Source: Unio delphinus (lineage: Eukaryota > Mollusca > Bivalvia > Unionida > Unionidae). From it: a stretch of DNA of 64,000 nt. How positions within the stretch are numbered: the first letter of the stretch is position 1; the number at the start of each line of letters is the position of its first letter. The position numbers and the translations under genes were made by a program. Of this stretch, positions 32,621 to 46,691 are shown piece after piece. The notes beneath the pieces were generated by a model. The model was not told the DNA's origin, ran no database searches, and worked only from the letters and a program-made list of their open reading frames with translations. The DNA lies in NCBI GenBank assembly GCA_029339505.1, contig JAQISU010000097.1, positions 1,333,001 to 1,397,000 on the forward strand. Reading direction: 5' to 3'.

Positions 32621-33542
32621 ATGGCGAATATCGGAGAAGCGCAGATGACTAGATTAAACAGGGAAATGTTAGCCGCTATTAAGAAATTTCTTCCGGTGAG
32701 AGATTCTTTCAAGGATAATCTCCAAGCGAGACAGCAACAAAAACTCGATTGTATCGCTGATACTGAACAGTTGTTTAAGCCGATAACAATTCCTATTGAA
32801 AAGGTTGTTACGGCTACTAAAAAAAAATTAGCGAAACAAACAAAACACTTCCTATTAAAGTTGAACAACCTCAACCAATACCACCACAACCATTAGAACC
32901 TAAACAGCAAGATGAGGTTGAGGAAGCTACCGGTGAAAGAGTTTCCTTCAATGATAAATTTCTTCCGGGTAAACTTAATGAAATAAGAGATATGAAATTT
33001 AATAATAATGAAGAAGTAGTTAAATTTTTCGTTAGAAGTTTTCATCGTAGAAAAGATTATATACAATCTGATTACATCCCCATGAGTAAAACTATGTGGT
33101 ATAATGGGTCATATCGTGTAATAACCGGTGTAACTAAAGCATCGGAAAAAGATAAAACGTATAGTGAACTCATGGATGAAGTAAAAAGGATTGAATCATC
33201 TTCAACAAAACAATCAGAACCTGGATTTCTCCGATTACCAGAAAGATCAAAATTATTAGATATCGAGAAACCTTATTTAGGTGCAACGGGTAAAAAAAAA
33301 AAGCAAAAGGTAAAACCGGTGAAGGATATTCTCACGGTGGTAATCTCTGTTCAAGAAGTGTCCTCGATGATATATCACGATTAGAAGTTCTCATCGGAGG
33401 AAAACGCGCTGGAAATAATTCTCCGGAGATAATTAATGAAGCCGCTGATATCTGTCAAAGGTTATTTAAGGGGGAGTTTATGGATATTAAATTATATCGA
33501 GGTTTCATCGATGAATTAATCGACGATTATCACAGCGATTAG
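32621..33542 (+). pseudogene. Homologue of the coiled capsid-module protein (15842-16781)
   Basis: The reading starts MANIGEAQMTRLNREML at 32621 and passes through at least two frame changes (near 32890 and 33310, both next to A runs). It ends at TAG 33540-33542. The C-terminal block SRLEVLIGGKRAGNNSPEI is almost identical to the other copy, and a middle block with YNGSYRV is not. That makes it a useful guide to the true extent of the gene. Confidence 0.75.
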
Positions 33543-33562
33543 ATATATAACATCTAAATAAA

Positions 33563-33991
33563 ATGTATTGTAACAACCCAAGAAGAGTTTACGTAATGAA
33601 CTCGCGATTACCCGTGTATAAGATGTATCACGGAGATGGATTAGATAATATCATCTCAGGATTATTTACTAGAATCGCTCCAAAGATTATTCTTGTGGGT
33701 AAAGAACTAATTTCAAAAGCTATTGGTGCTATCAGTAGTAAAGTTATCGGGCAGATTGGTGATTTAGCCGGTAGCGCTTTTGATACCGTCAAAAACAAAC
33801 TCGTGTCATTGTTTAAAAAAAAACGAAAACCTGATATATAACCGTCCACGGAATTAATGCCACCTAAAATAAGTAAACAGGTGAATGAAATAGTGGCTCA
33901 AAAATTAGCTCCGTTGATAAATTCTGATGATGATTCCCAGGGAAATATTACCGCTAATTTAGTAGTTGGTTCTGGTCTTAGAAGATTATGA
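33563..33991 (+). pseudogene. Minor capsid protein homologue (pVI/pX-like)
   Basis: ATG 33563. The 92-codon frame stops at TAA 33839-33841, and the same frame then continues to 33991 with the conserved C-terminal block. The motif NSRLPVYKMYHGDGL and the helix ISGLFTRIAPK match 15355-15795. Confidence 0.8.
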
Positions 33992-34016
33992 TTTAAATCA
34001 GTTGATTAATAATAAA

Positions 34017-35623
34017 ATGTTCTAATCAGTTATCGATGATGCCTTTGATACGGACGCCCCTGTACCGCGATTTGATTCTACGCGCTATTTTCAATTTTTC
34101 TCGTATAGTACAGCGACTCCTGATATTAGATCAAGAATTGAAATCCGATTTGATGACACCTCCAAATACTATTCACCATGTGAAGCTTTTCTCGAGGTTG
34201 AAGGGCATTTATTGAGAAATGATAATAGTAATCAGTATGATAATCTCTCAACAACTCCGATTGGTTTTGTTAATAATGGTATAATGGCGTTATCTTGCAG
34301 CGCGCAGTATTTGATTAATTCTAATCGAATAGAATCCATCGATAATGACATTGACGTTGCGACTATGATACTAGGAATCGCAGAGGCGTAGCGATGATAT
34401 TTTGCGCCCGGGGACGAACTATAAAATTGGCGCCCCAGCGATCTTGTGACCGATTTTATTACCCTTGTTTTCTTATTATAATGTAACGTTGCAAGCCTCA
34501 TTTTGGCGCCCCTGTACCTTGGCGCCCGGGGACATATGTACCCCCCTGCCCCCCCCCACCCCCTAGCTACGCCTCTGAGGACTTGCGAGATACTCCGATG
34601 ATTTTATCAGATCCGCCGGTCATTCAATAATGTTCGCGCAGGATCTTACTAATAACGTCGATAATAATCAATTTGTAGTAAGACGACCAAGAAATAATGC
34701 AGGAACTGCTGATGAAGATATCGAGAATATGATTATTAGTCAAAACTCTAATTATAATCTAGGATTTGCAACTCGAAAAACGATGTTAAACTCCGATGGA
34801 AGATTTTCATGCGCGATTCCTCTCTCTCATATTTTTGGATTTTGTAGAGATGTTAGAAAAGTTATCTTTGGGTCTAGCCTTACCGTGGTAGTTATGAGAA
34901 AATCGAAAGACGATGATGCTATCTATCTCGGTGCTGGTGTCACTGATGGTAAAATATTTTTATCTAAACGAGCGTTATGGATGCCTGTGATGACTCCGTC
35001 ACTCGACATAGAAACACGATTGTTATCTTCTATGGATCGCTGAGGAAAATCATTATTGTCATGATTAGACGTTACAACGGCTACTACATCAAGTTCTTCT
35101 CCGGGAATATTCACCTGGCAAGTCGCGTTAACAAAATATGTTTCCGCGCCGAGACATATCTTTATCGCGTTGCAAAATAAAAATCGAACAGAGGAGATAA
35201 TAAGCATCTATATAGCCATATGATATTTGATAAAATAAATGTCAGCGAGGTGTTACTGCAAATATATAATCAGCAGGAACCCGCTGAAAATCTTCTGATC
35301 GATTATGGTAATAATCAAATAGGTCGTGTACATCATAGATTATGGTCTTATATGGGGTGTGGTCAAAATATTGATACCGGATTACAGATATCGCAGTGGG
35401 ATTTTCAAAATTTGTATCCGATCTATTACTTCTCGTTACAACAATTTGATTTATCTAAACACTCCGTCGTCGATGTGAAGTTTCAAGCTCGTGTAATAGG
35501 ACCGTTTCTTGTTGGTTTAGCAGCGTATAGAGTAATCGGGTAATTCTGAGTAATAAGACAATGACGCTAGAAGGTGGTAATGGTAAAATGAGAGTAATCG
35601 ATGCGCCTGTGGAAAACTTGTAA
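34017..35623 (+). pseudogene. Major capsid protein homologue, split by a MITE
   Basis: ATG 34017 is followed by a stop at codon 3, then a long reading matching residues 8-125 of the intact MCP. The reading is interrupted by the hAT MITE at 34381-34577 and resumes at LARYSDD. Further stops occur at 35041 and beyond. The block FSCAIPLSHIFGFCRDVRK is kept, and the frame ends with VIDAPVENL at 35623. Confidence 0.85.
34373..34585. mobile_element. hAT-type MITE (34381-34577) inserted in the decayed capsid gene
   Basis: Ends CAGAGGCGTAGC / GCTACGCCTCTG, nearly identical internally to 6580-6773. The flanks AGGAATCG and AGGACTTG are an 8-bp duplication with two differences, so the insertion is older than the one at 6580. 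Confidence 0.85.
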
Positions 35624-35652
35624 CAATTAGATGCTCTATTATTTAAATAAAA

Positions 35653-36064
35653 ATGTCGTATAATCACGTTAATGTCACCTTGACACCTGGTCAGATAAAT
35701 AAGTTAACATCGAAAACATCTAATGGGGGAGCAAGAATAACTTTAAAATATACACAGATAGCTAATGGAGGACCTAATAAACTCTCTCTCTGACAAAAAC
35801 TCGCCTTAAACATTTCAATGACGCTAAAAGAGCTGGTACAGGAGTTCAGATTGATTTTTCATCCGCGGCAATTTCTAATATGATCAAATCAGGTGGTTTC
35901 TTCCTCTTCTCTTTCCACTAATTACCGGTACCCTCTCTGCGTTTGGCGGTTGGGGAATAAATAAAGTTTTAAAAGGGAGATACAAAAACAGGGAAGAGGT
36001 TATCGATTACCAGGAAGCCGATTTACAAGGGTCATCAACCAATAACTCCGATGTCAAATGTTGA
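35653..36064 (+). pseudogene. Homologue of the small hydrophobic capsid-associated protein
   Basis: Starts MSYNHVNVTLTPGQINKL at 35653, with a stop after NKLSL and frame changes afterwards. The final frame ends at 36064 and overlaps the protease start (36051). Confidence 0.7.
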
Positions 36065-36457
36065 TTTAATCACCGCGGTAAAGAAAACTCCAATAAAATA
36101 TTTCAGAGGTGTTTTATGAGAGATCAATTATTTAAATTACCGATTATACCAGAAACCGGTATTATTAATCTAGATAATAATACCGGCCCGGGAACTCACT
36201 GGGTAGCTTACGCGATACACCCACGATCAATTATTTATTTTGACTCGTACGGGTTAGAGCCTCCACACTAATTTATCAAGTATGTATCACCGTTAAAAAT
36301 ACCGATGTGGTATTCGACGTTACCCACACAGACTTTAACTGATCCTCCGATATGTGGAAGAGAAGTTCTTAATGTGTTAACAGCGATTTCAACATCTCCT
36401 AATCTACCTCATAAAACCGGACACGATTATACCAGCTTTTTAAAGCGATATCAATGA
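36051..36457 (+). pseudogene. Adenain-like protease homologue, inactivated
   Basis: Starts MSNVDL at 36051. The frame changes near 36112. His in GPGTHWVAY and Asp in YFDSYG are kept. A TAA lies at 36269-36271, between the Asp and the Cys. The Cys block PPICGREVLNVL follows, and the reading ends at 36457. Confidence 0.85.
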
Positions 36458-36463
36458 TATAAC

Positions 36464-37722
36464 ATGGTAGATATTTGGGGAAGATCATTACCGCGTATTA
36501 AACAACCCGGTGGCGGAGACGGAAGGGTTTCCATCGAACGAGAAAATAGTCTTACATCGAGCACGATCACGGACAGATTAACGGATCTCGGAGCATCGGT
36601 GGAATCCTTAAAAACCTTCAATGATAAATACGACGCTCATGTAAATCAATTTGAACATTTACAGAAATCTGTTACAGACGTTCAAATTCTCATCTATGAT
36701 TTCTTTGGGATTCCACCGGTGGTCACGCCGAAACTCGATAAGATAAATTTCGACCTCGATAATTTACGAGTAATATTAACAGAGTATTTAGATTTTCGTA
36801 TGAGATTTCTTAGTTTTCTCGGTGATCCTCCGATAGTTACAACAAAACTCGCGGATATAAAAAAATTTGTCGATGATATAAAAAAACTCATGATGATCAT
36901 ATTATCGCGTATGATATATTTTATCAAGGTCAAATAAATTTAGAGTTTATAGATTTCTTAGGAAGAAGAGTACCACGAGATGTTAAATTAAATATCGTCG
37001 ATATAAAAAAAACGCCATCGATGATATAAATAAAACTCAACATGAACATATTATCGCGTATGATAGATTTTATCAAGATCAATTTAAATATAATATCGAG
37101 TTCTTGAACTTTCTAGGAGGAAAGCTACCGCGGGATATCACACTGAACCTCTCCGATATAAAAACCGCTATTGATGAGTTAATAGCACTTCAATCAACAC
37201 ATGAAGATCACGTAAAACAATTTATATCGTTTCGTAGAAACATCATTAATAAATTCTGTGTAGGTTTAAACAGCATCGAAATAAAATTCCCTGACATAAA
37301 AAATCCATCGATGACATCAAGACGATTCAAGAAGCCGTTGAAGTTGATCTTCAAACCGTGAATAATAAACTCGATAAGACGAAAATCCCTCATGAAAATA
37401 TCAAAAACGTGGTATACACGATTCAACATGGATCTCTCGATTGGACGCCGGAGAATAACACATTAGATTTTACAGCAACGGTTAAAGGAATTTATCGATT
37501 AACAATAATTCCATGGAACAGTTTACTATTGTGGGACGTGCTGGTATTGATCGCCTTAACCCTGATCAAGCAGTTATTAATATAACACGTTTTAATAATG
37601 TTATAACATTCTTTGTGTTGGATGGGTTTAAAATGCAATTTAAGATAACAGCCACCAAAGATACCGTAATTAGGGAACAAATAACATTTTGTATAGAACT
37701 TGTGGTAGATCTAAGTAAATAA
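36464..37722 (+). pseudogene. Fibre-like protein homologue with long repeated stalk
   Basis: Starts MVDIWGRSLPR at 36464. The stalk contains several repeats of about 50 residues with the pattern FLGxPP..TTKLADIKK.VDDIKKL, at about 36690, 36820, 36950 and 37110. The knob-like end IPHE..VVYTIQHGSLDWTPENN lies at about 37390. Several frame changes break it. The stalk is longer than in the complete element, which has about one repeat equivalent. Confidence 0.65.
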
Positions 37723-37749
37723 CTTAATTGAAATCGTCGTAGTTTAATA

Positions 37750-38329
37750 ATGTCGCAGCAATACCGATACAACCAGGTGTTACAGCTACAAACTAAACTC
37801 GTGTTGCTCTCCGAGGAGCATCAAGCGAAAATTAAAAAATATCAGCGAAGAATTACCGCGGTTGATGTCACCGTGTATTCAATCTCATGTGTAGTTGCCG
37901 GAGCAGGAATAATACTATCTTCGGTGGTAATGATTGCTCCGGTCGCTATTCCTATTTGTATAGCCATGATGTCAACCATCGCAGGAACGATTTCTATAAT
38001 CACAAAAAATATCGTCGTGATCTCAGCGTAAACTTCAAGATTACTCAATAAACTTTCATACGGTATCAACCGCGTATTCGCAATTATCCTCGATGATCTC
38101 ATCAGGCCTCGACGATTCATTGATATCCGATGTAGAACTCTCCGCGATAATGAATATCTATGACACCGCGATGTCAAAATTAGGAAAACGAGATAATAAT
38201 AATGTCATCGCTGGATCTACTTCAACAAATAGCGGAGAACACCGCCCCGGTGAAAACAACAATGATATTGGTGTCATCAAGGAAACCGGAGTTTATTATC
38301 GAATTTCCTGCTCCGATCCCGATAAATGA
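37750..38329 (+). pseudogene. Homologue of the membrane-segment protein and its overlapping frame
   Basis: The frame 37750-38031 has the same basic start (RYNQV..QTKL) and the two hydrophobic segments. The following block QRKLQDY..VSTAYSQLSS is in another frame and has a TGA just upstream. It runs to 38329. Confidence 0.7.
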
Positions 38330-39410
38330 GCTCGCGTTAACTCGTCTTCGAGTATATTAAAGCTGACCAAATATTTTTTCGGAACCGTTTGGGGGAAGAT
38401 CACCTAATAACTCTCTTGTATTCGCGTATAAGAATAAACCCGATGAAACACTTGATTGGCAAAAAATATATCTTCACAAGGGAACTTATGAAATCGAAGA
38501 TATCCGTAATGAAATTAAACACCAAATGTCAGTAATAACCGGGAAAAATATCGTTGAAGGTGAAAAATATCCCATTGAAATAACCGGACGCATACACACA
38601 TTATCAACAGCCATCTATATAAATTCCTCCGAGTACGCCGTTGATATATATAATAGTTCGATTAGAACAGTATTGGGATGGCCAGAAGAAAAAAAACCAT
38701 CGATGATTTTTCTTACGCGGCTACCAGAACCTAAAAAATCTGATTTTGTTACAACCGTTGAATCCTCCAATGATGCTTATTTAAATTATGTTGGATATTT
38801 ACACACGTTACAAAATCGCGCGAATCTTACTGAAAAATATACCGTGTACGATGATCCAAGTAGCTACGAGTATAAAACGTACGGTTATGTATTATGTGAT
38901 TTTAAATTTCCGCGTCAACAAGGAGGATTTATTATCACGATGAAATATTTGTATAATGATTTTAATAATATTGATAACGCGTATGAAACAAATTTACAGC
39001 AACTACGACAATATTTTCAAGATTATCTCCTCGATATAACAGCGCCACGTGATCAGATTATTAAACAGGTCGAGTTGTTAAATTATATTATCTCCGATAT
39101 GAATTTCCTCAACGCGAGATTACTCAAGGTGATCATCGATGATAGCGGTACAAGCAAACAAAAGTTTTTAACAAAATTTTCACTAACGGAGGCTACATTA
39201 CCCGGTTATAAATTTCAAGGGTATCGCGAATTAAAAAAATCGCTTAACGATCTCATCGATGAGTATTTTCCTCTGATTCATGCTAACTGTGGAGAAATAA
39301 ATCCCGTGATAAAAGAACTTGTCATCGACGATTATATCACTGATGAAAATCCCGTCTCTGAAATCGATATAAATTATCCCGATGATGGATTTTTTCACGC
39401 GAGGCATTAA
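38202..39410 (+). pseudogene. Homologue of the 10143-11498 capsid-module protein
   Basis: The start MSSLDLLQQIAENT at 38202 overlaps the previous frame. Stops occur near 38357-38365. A 294-codon frame (38526-39410) then fuses the parts that are split in the complete element. It ends with DDGFFHARH, and the conserved C-terminal domain found at 10143-10433 is missing. Confidence 0.75.
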
Positions 39411-41512
39411 AAAAATTCAATACTAATGCATTGATTGATTTAAAACTTCGATATTAAGTATTAATTAACTTAACAAACCCACATCGGAAAAAAACGCTCG
39501 CTTATATAACTCTTGTAGTTTTGTGGAAAAAACTTATAATTACAATAAAAATTGAGAAAATTATAGAACAACAACATAGGAAGCAATCTTAAATAGGAAA
39601 TTAAATCGACATCATTGAAAATTAATTATAAATTATTGTAGATAGTTATTTATTTTGCTCAGTGTGTTATTATTTTAGTAGAAAGATTAATAAATACAGT
39701 TTGACTTTGGGTGGAGTAGTGTGAAAAGAAGTGATAATTCATTGAATTAATTCGACATTTTAGAGAGTTAAATTCAATATTGTGCAAATATATTGTCATT
39801 CAACATTACACCACTAATACGTTGTAGATGGCACACCTAGATCATTTTCCCATTTGTATATAAAATCAATAAGATTTTGTACTCAAATGAGTCGATTCTG
39901 ACTTTCAAAAGTAAGGTACTTTTATAATCATAATTCATTTTCTTTGTTTTTTACTTGAAGAATTCAACATAGCGGGAGGTATCATATAAATATATCATTA
40001 TATTTCCATCGGAGCAAAGTTGAAGATCACTAGAACACTAAAAATTACCTGTATCAGCATCTTGTATAGGGATAAGAGGAAACTAACATAATATATGCTC
40101 TCAAAATAAGTAATATAAAATCAAAAATATTTGTAAAATTCAAAAAAAGTTATTTTCCTAGAATATAAAGTGAAAATGGAAGAAATATTTTTTAACGGTA
40201 CTCCGAATTAAATTCCAAGATAATTCTAAAACTTATAAACACAAATACTAATACCATACGTTTGGAATAAACTATACTGAAAATCCAATTAAATCCAATG
40301 CTGAAAGTGATTATGTGCCAATGATAGCTCGTAAGTGTTGATGTGTCAACAGTCTTCTGTTGGGTCACGCTAATATAATTCCCAGTGAATGTCTCCATCC
40401 AAGAATATTACTTTTTATGAACACTGTATATCCAGTGAAAAAAGAAGTCACCGAAAAAATAATTTGAAGGATTAATTTCCAGCCCAAATAAGCGTCGGGA
40501 CACAACGGTAATACAAAATTTATTCTGCTAGATTTTAAAACACGAATGAATAATCTTTCCAGTGACAAGATTATGTAGTACTCTACTTGACCGCAGGTTA
40601 CAATTAACATTTTCTAAAAAGAAAACTATTATCTCTTGGGATATAATCTTCTAAAAACTTCTTAATATTTAAACAGATTTTGTAAAGTTATAATTAGACA
40701 TTCTGTTACTAAAATTATAATACATAACCTGGACTACACAGGTAAATTGAAGTGGAATTATAATAACCTTGACTTAGACCCAAAAATGAACGTGTTTACT
40801 TCTATTAATAATGATCCTGATAATAAACCATTACATACAAATGATATTTTTGCAATGCATTAGTTCTTCACACAATTAAAAAACAAATAATTCAGGTAAA
40901 GTAGAAAATACACTTGATTTTGTTGTACAAGGTTAGGTCCAGCATATACTGTTGAATTACAACGGCATATAAAGAAATACAATTAAAAAAATATATTAAA
41001 AAATAACTAACACACTATGCATATTAAATGCACATAACACCATGCGTTTTAAAAAATACCGCTAAACCAACCTAAGTTGGTCTTTCAGATAACATTACAA
41101 TTTTATATAGTGCAGACTTGACTTGTTGAAATTCGAGAATATATAACTATTGAATGCACTATTTTTTTTAGTGCACAATACACGTTTCTCTTGATTGTAG
41201 TTAGCTAAAACTTTGTCACGAATTAGACTGGGGTGCTTCCCATCAGTAATTTGTTTTGAATTAGATGTTTTCTAAGTTGGCATACATGTAAAAGCCATGT
41301 GTTGCACTTTTTGACATGTATATAGGGATCTGCCGCTCTGCTATGTGCAGAATCTGCCATTTTGTGTTTTGTCACGTTATAAGGATTAACCAGATTTCAA
41401 CATATATATGTTGGACCCTGAGGCAAATAATTTCGCGCCGTCAATATGTATGAAGGTCAATTCGGCGAACAAAGGTGTCAAGCCAGTTAACTGACATAGC
41501 CATACAATTCGT
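39411..41512. other. No recognisable gene
   Basis: Very AT-rich. Small ORFs (40192-40610, minus) have no motif. No right end of the second element is visible. Confidence 0.4.
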
Positions 41513-44092
41513 AACTCTCCCATGACACTTAGAAAGCTTTCCCATGATACTTAGAAAGCTTTCCCATGACACTTAGAAAGGTTTCCCATGATACTTAGAA
41601 AGTTTTCCATCATACGTAGAAAACGTTCCCATGACACTTAGAAAGCGTTCCCATAATATTTAGAAAGACTTCCCATAATATTTAGAAAGATTTCCCATGA
41701 TATTTAGAAAGCTTTCCCCATCACACTTAGAAAGCTTTCCTATCATACTTAGAAAGCTTTCCCATCACACTTAGAAAGCTTTCCCATGATACTTAGAATG
41801 TTTTCCCATGACACTTAGAATGTTTCCCCATTACACTTAGAAAGCTTTCCCATGACACTTAGAAAGCTTTCCCATAACACTTAGAAAGCTTTCCCATGAT
41901 ATTTAGAAAGAGTTCCCCATTACACTTAGAAAACTTTCCCATGACACTTAGAAAGCTTTCCCATGACACTTAGAAAGCTTTCCCATGACACTTAGAAAGC
42001 GTTCTCATGATATTTAGAAAGCCTTCCCATTATATTTTGAAAGCGTTCCCCATCACACTTAGAAAACTTTCCCATCACACTTAGAAAGCTTTCCCATGAC
42101 ACTTAGAAAGCTTTCCCATGATACTTAGAAAGTTTTCCACCATACATAGAAAACGTTCCCATCACACTTAGAAAGCGTTCCCATGATATTTAGAAAGCCT
42201 TCCCATAATATTTAGAAAGCCTTCCCATGATATTTAGAAAGCTTTCCCCATCACACTTAGAAAGCTTTCCCATCACACTTAGAAAGCTTTCCCATGACAC
42301 TTAGAAAGCTTTCCCATGACACTTAGAAAGCGTTCTCATGATATTTAGAAAGCCTTCCCATTATATTTTGAAAGCGTTCCCCATCACACTTAGAAAACTT
42401 TCCCATCACACTTAGAAAGCTTTCCCATGACACTTAGAAAGCTTTCCCATGATACTTAGAAAGTTTTCCACCATACATAGAAAACGTTCCCATCACACTT
42501 AGAAAGCGTTCCCATGATATTTAGAAAGCCTTCCCATAATATTTAGAAAGCCTTCCCATGATATTTAGAAAGCTTTCCCCATCACACTTAGAAAGCTTTC
42601 CCATCACACTTAGAAAGCTTTCCCATGATACTTAGAATGTTTTCCCATGACAATTAGAATGTTTCCCCATTACACTTAGAAAGCTTTCCCATGACACTTA
42701 GAAAGCTTTCCCATGACACTTAGAAAGCTTTCCCATCATACTTAGAAAGCGTTCCGATGATATTTAGAAAGCCTTCCCATATTTAGAAAGCGTTCCCCAT
42801 CACACTTAGAAAACATTACCATCACACTTAGAAAGCTTTCACATGACACTTAGAAAGCTTACCCATGACACATAGAAAGCTTCCCCATCACACTTAGAAA
42901 GCTTTCCCATCACACTTAGAAAGCATCCCAATCACACTTAGAAAGCTTTCCCATCACACTTAGAAAGCTTTTGCATCACACTTAGAAAGCTTCCCCATGT
43001 CACTTAAAACGTTTTTCCATCACACTTAGAAAGCTTTTTATCGATACTTAGAAAGTTTTCCCATCACATTTAGAAAGCTTCCCATCACACTTAGAAAGCT
43101 TTCCCTCGATACTTAAAGAGCTCTCCCATGACAATTAGAATGTTTTCCCATGACAATTAGAATGTTTCCCCATTACACTTAGAAAGCTTTCCCATGACAC
43201 TTAGAATGCTTTCTCATGACACTTAGAAAGCTTCCCATCATATGTAGAAAACGTCCCCATGATATTTAGAAGCTTATCCATGATATTTAGAAAGCTTTCC
43301 CATGACACTTAGAAAACGTTCCCATGACACTTAGAAAGCTTCCCCATCATACGTAGAAAGATTTTCAATAATACTTAGAAAGCTTTCCCATCATAGTTAG
43401 AAAACGTTCCCACCATACTTAAAAAGCTTTCCAATGACACTTACAAAGTTTTCCCGTGACACATAGAAAGCTTTTGTATGACATTTAGAAACTGTTCCCA
43501 TAATACTTAGAATGCTTTCCCATCATACTAAGAAAGCTTCCCCGTCATATTTAGAAAGCTTTTCCATGCTACTTTGAACGTTTTCCTATCATACTTAGAA
43601 CGTTTTCCCATGATACTTAGAAAACGTTCCCATGATACTTAGAAAGCTTTCTTATGATACTTTGAAAGCTTTCCCATCACACTTAGAAATCTTTCGCATC
43701 ACAATTAGAAAGATTTCCCATGACACTTAGAAAGATTTCCCATGACACTTAGAATGGTTTCCCATAACACTTAGAATGGTTTCCCATCATACTTAGAAAG
43801 CTTCCCATCATACCTAGAAAACGTTCCCATGCTACTTACAGCACACTTAGAAAACTTTCCCATGATACTAAGAAAGCTTTCCCATCACACTTAGAAAGCT
43901 TTCGCATCGCAATTAGAAAGCTTTCCCATGACACTTAGAAAGGTTTCCCATGATACGTAGAAAACTTGCCCATGATACTTAGAAAGCGTTCCCATTACAC
44001 TTAGAAAGTGTTCCCATCACACTTATAGAGCTTTCCCGTGACACTTAGAAAGCTTTACCGTCATACTTAGAAAGCTTTCCCACGACACTTAA
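41513..44092. repeat. Minisatellite, unit about 22 bp
   Basis: More than 110 copies of AGAAAGCTTTCCCATGACAC-TT with variants. Blocks of about 300 bp recur (compare 41995-42240 with 42330-42590), so higher-order duplication is present. Confidence 0.95.
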
Positions 44093-44199
44093 AATTGCTT
44101 TTTCCTTTTCAATCTTCATTACCATCAATCGAATCCTTTTGGCAGAAAGGCACGATGGACCTGCCAGACCGTAAATATTTCGAAAATAATAACACCAAC

Positions 44200-44342
44200 G
44201 AATAAGTACTGTCTACAATAATAAGTACTGTCTACAATATAGGTACTGTCCACACTAATAGGTACTGTCTACAATAACAGGTACTGTCTACAATAATAGG
44301 TACTGTCTACAATATAGGTACTGTCCACACTAATAGGTCATC
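44200..44342. repeat. Minisatellite (GGTACTGTCTACAATAATA type), left part
   Basis: Units of about 18-19 bp. The array resumes at 47767 beyond the inserted retrotransposon. Confidence 0.9.
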
Positions 44343-44351
44343 ATTGGCGCC

Positions 44352-45899
<1,548 letters not shown>

Positions 45900-45938
45900 G
45901 TCTGTTGTCGACCTGCCTGCTCTGAAGCCGCACTGGGA

Positions 45939-46670
45939 TTATGGGTACACAAGGTCTGCCAGCAACTGCAACCTGTTTAGTATGATGCGGGCATACACTT
46001 TACCAACGATGCTCAGAAGCGAGATCCCTCTGTAATTATTGCAGTCACTGCGGTCGCCCTTGTTTTTATAAAGGGTCACAATCGTGGCATCACGCATGTT
46101 TTGGGGGACTGCTCCTTCCTCCCAGCAGAGGCAAAGTAGTTCGTGCAATGGTTGGAGAAGTGTTGGTTTCCCACATTTGATAGCTTCGGGCGGGATGCTG
46201 TAACTACCTGGTGCTTTGTCATTAGGGAGGGAGTCAATTGCTTTGTTGAGCTCTTCTAAGGTTGGCACTTCGTCAAGCTCCTCCATGATGGGAAGATTCT
46301 TTATGCTGCTGAGGGCTGCTTCAGTGACTACCGTTTCACGGGAGTATAGCTCTGAGTAGTGCTCCCCCCATCTGGCCATCTGTTGTCCACGGTTTGTGAT
46401 CTTCTCTCCCATCATGGATTTCAGGGGAGCGACCCCTTTCACTGTAGGGCCTAGAGCCTTCTTGATGCCACTGTACATACCTTTTATGTTTCCGGTCTCG
46501 GCACTGCGCTGGATTCCTTCACACAGTTGTTGCCAGTACTCGTTCGCGCACTGTCTAGCGATGCGTTGGGTGTTGCTTCGAGCACGTTTAAGAGCAGCAC
46601 GCGTCCGTTCATTGTGGCATTTTTTGTACGCTATAAAGGCTTTTCGTTTCTCCTCGATTTGTGGTTCCAT
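45939..46670 (-). pseudogene. Reverse transcriptase, N-terminal part
   Basis: 243 codons including EELNKAIDSLPNDKAPGSYSIPPE and the NYRGISLLSIVGKVYARII block (RT domains 0-2). It is separated from the next part by an in-frame TAA near 45939 and from the endonuclease by an in-frame TAG near 46692. Confidence 0.85.
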
Positions 46671-46691
46671 CCTTGTTAGGTGTGCGTTGAA

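Larger units (their letters stand above)
32621..39410 (+). mobile_element. Decayed second Polinton-like element, morphogenesis module only
   Basis: Eight blocks follow the same order as the left module of the complete element, but on the plus strand: coiled protein, minor protein, MCP, small hydrophobic protein, protease, fibre, membrane protein, and capsid-module protein. Every reading has stops or frame changes except short ones. Protein similarity to the complete element is moderate, so this is a different lineage of the family. No integrase, ATPase, polymerase or inverted repeat is present. Confidence 0.9.

Noticed and set aside
39411..41512. Right half of the second element
   Set aside because: No polymerase, integrase or ATPase motif and no inverted repeat could be found on either strand.
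41513..44092. CRISPR-like array
   Set aside because: The repeats are head-to-tail with no unique spacers, and the setting is eukaryotic.
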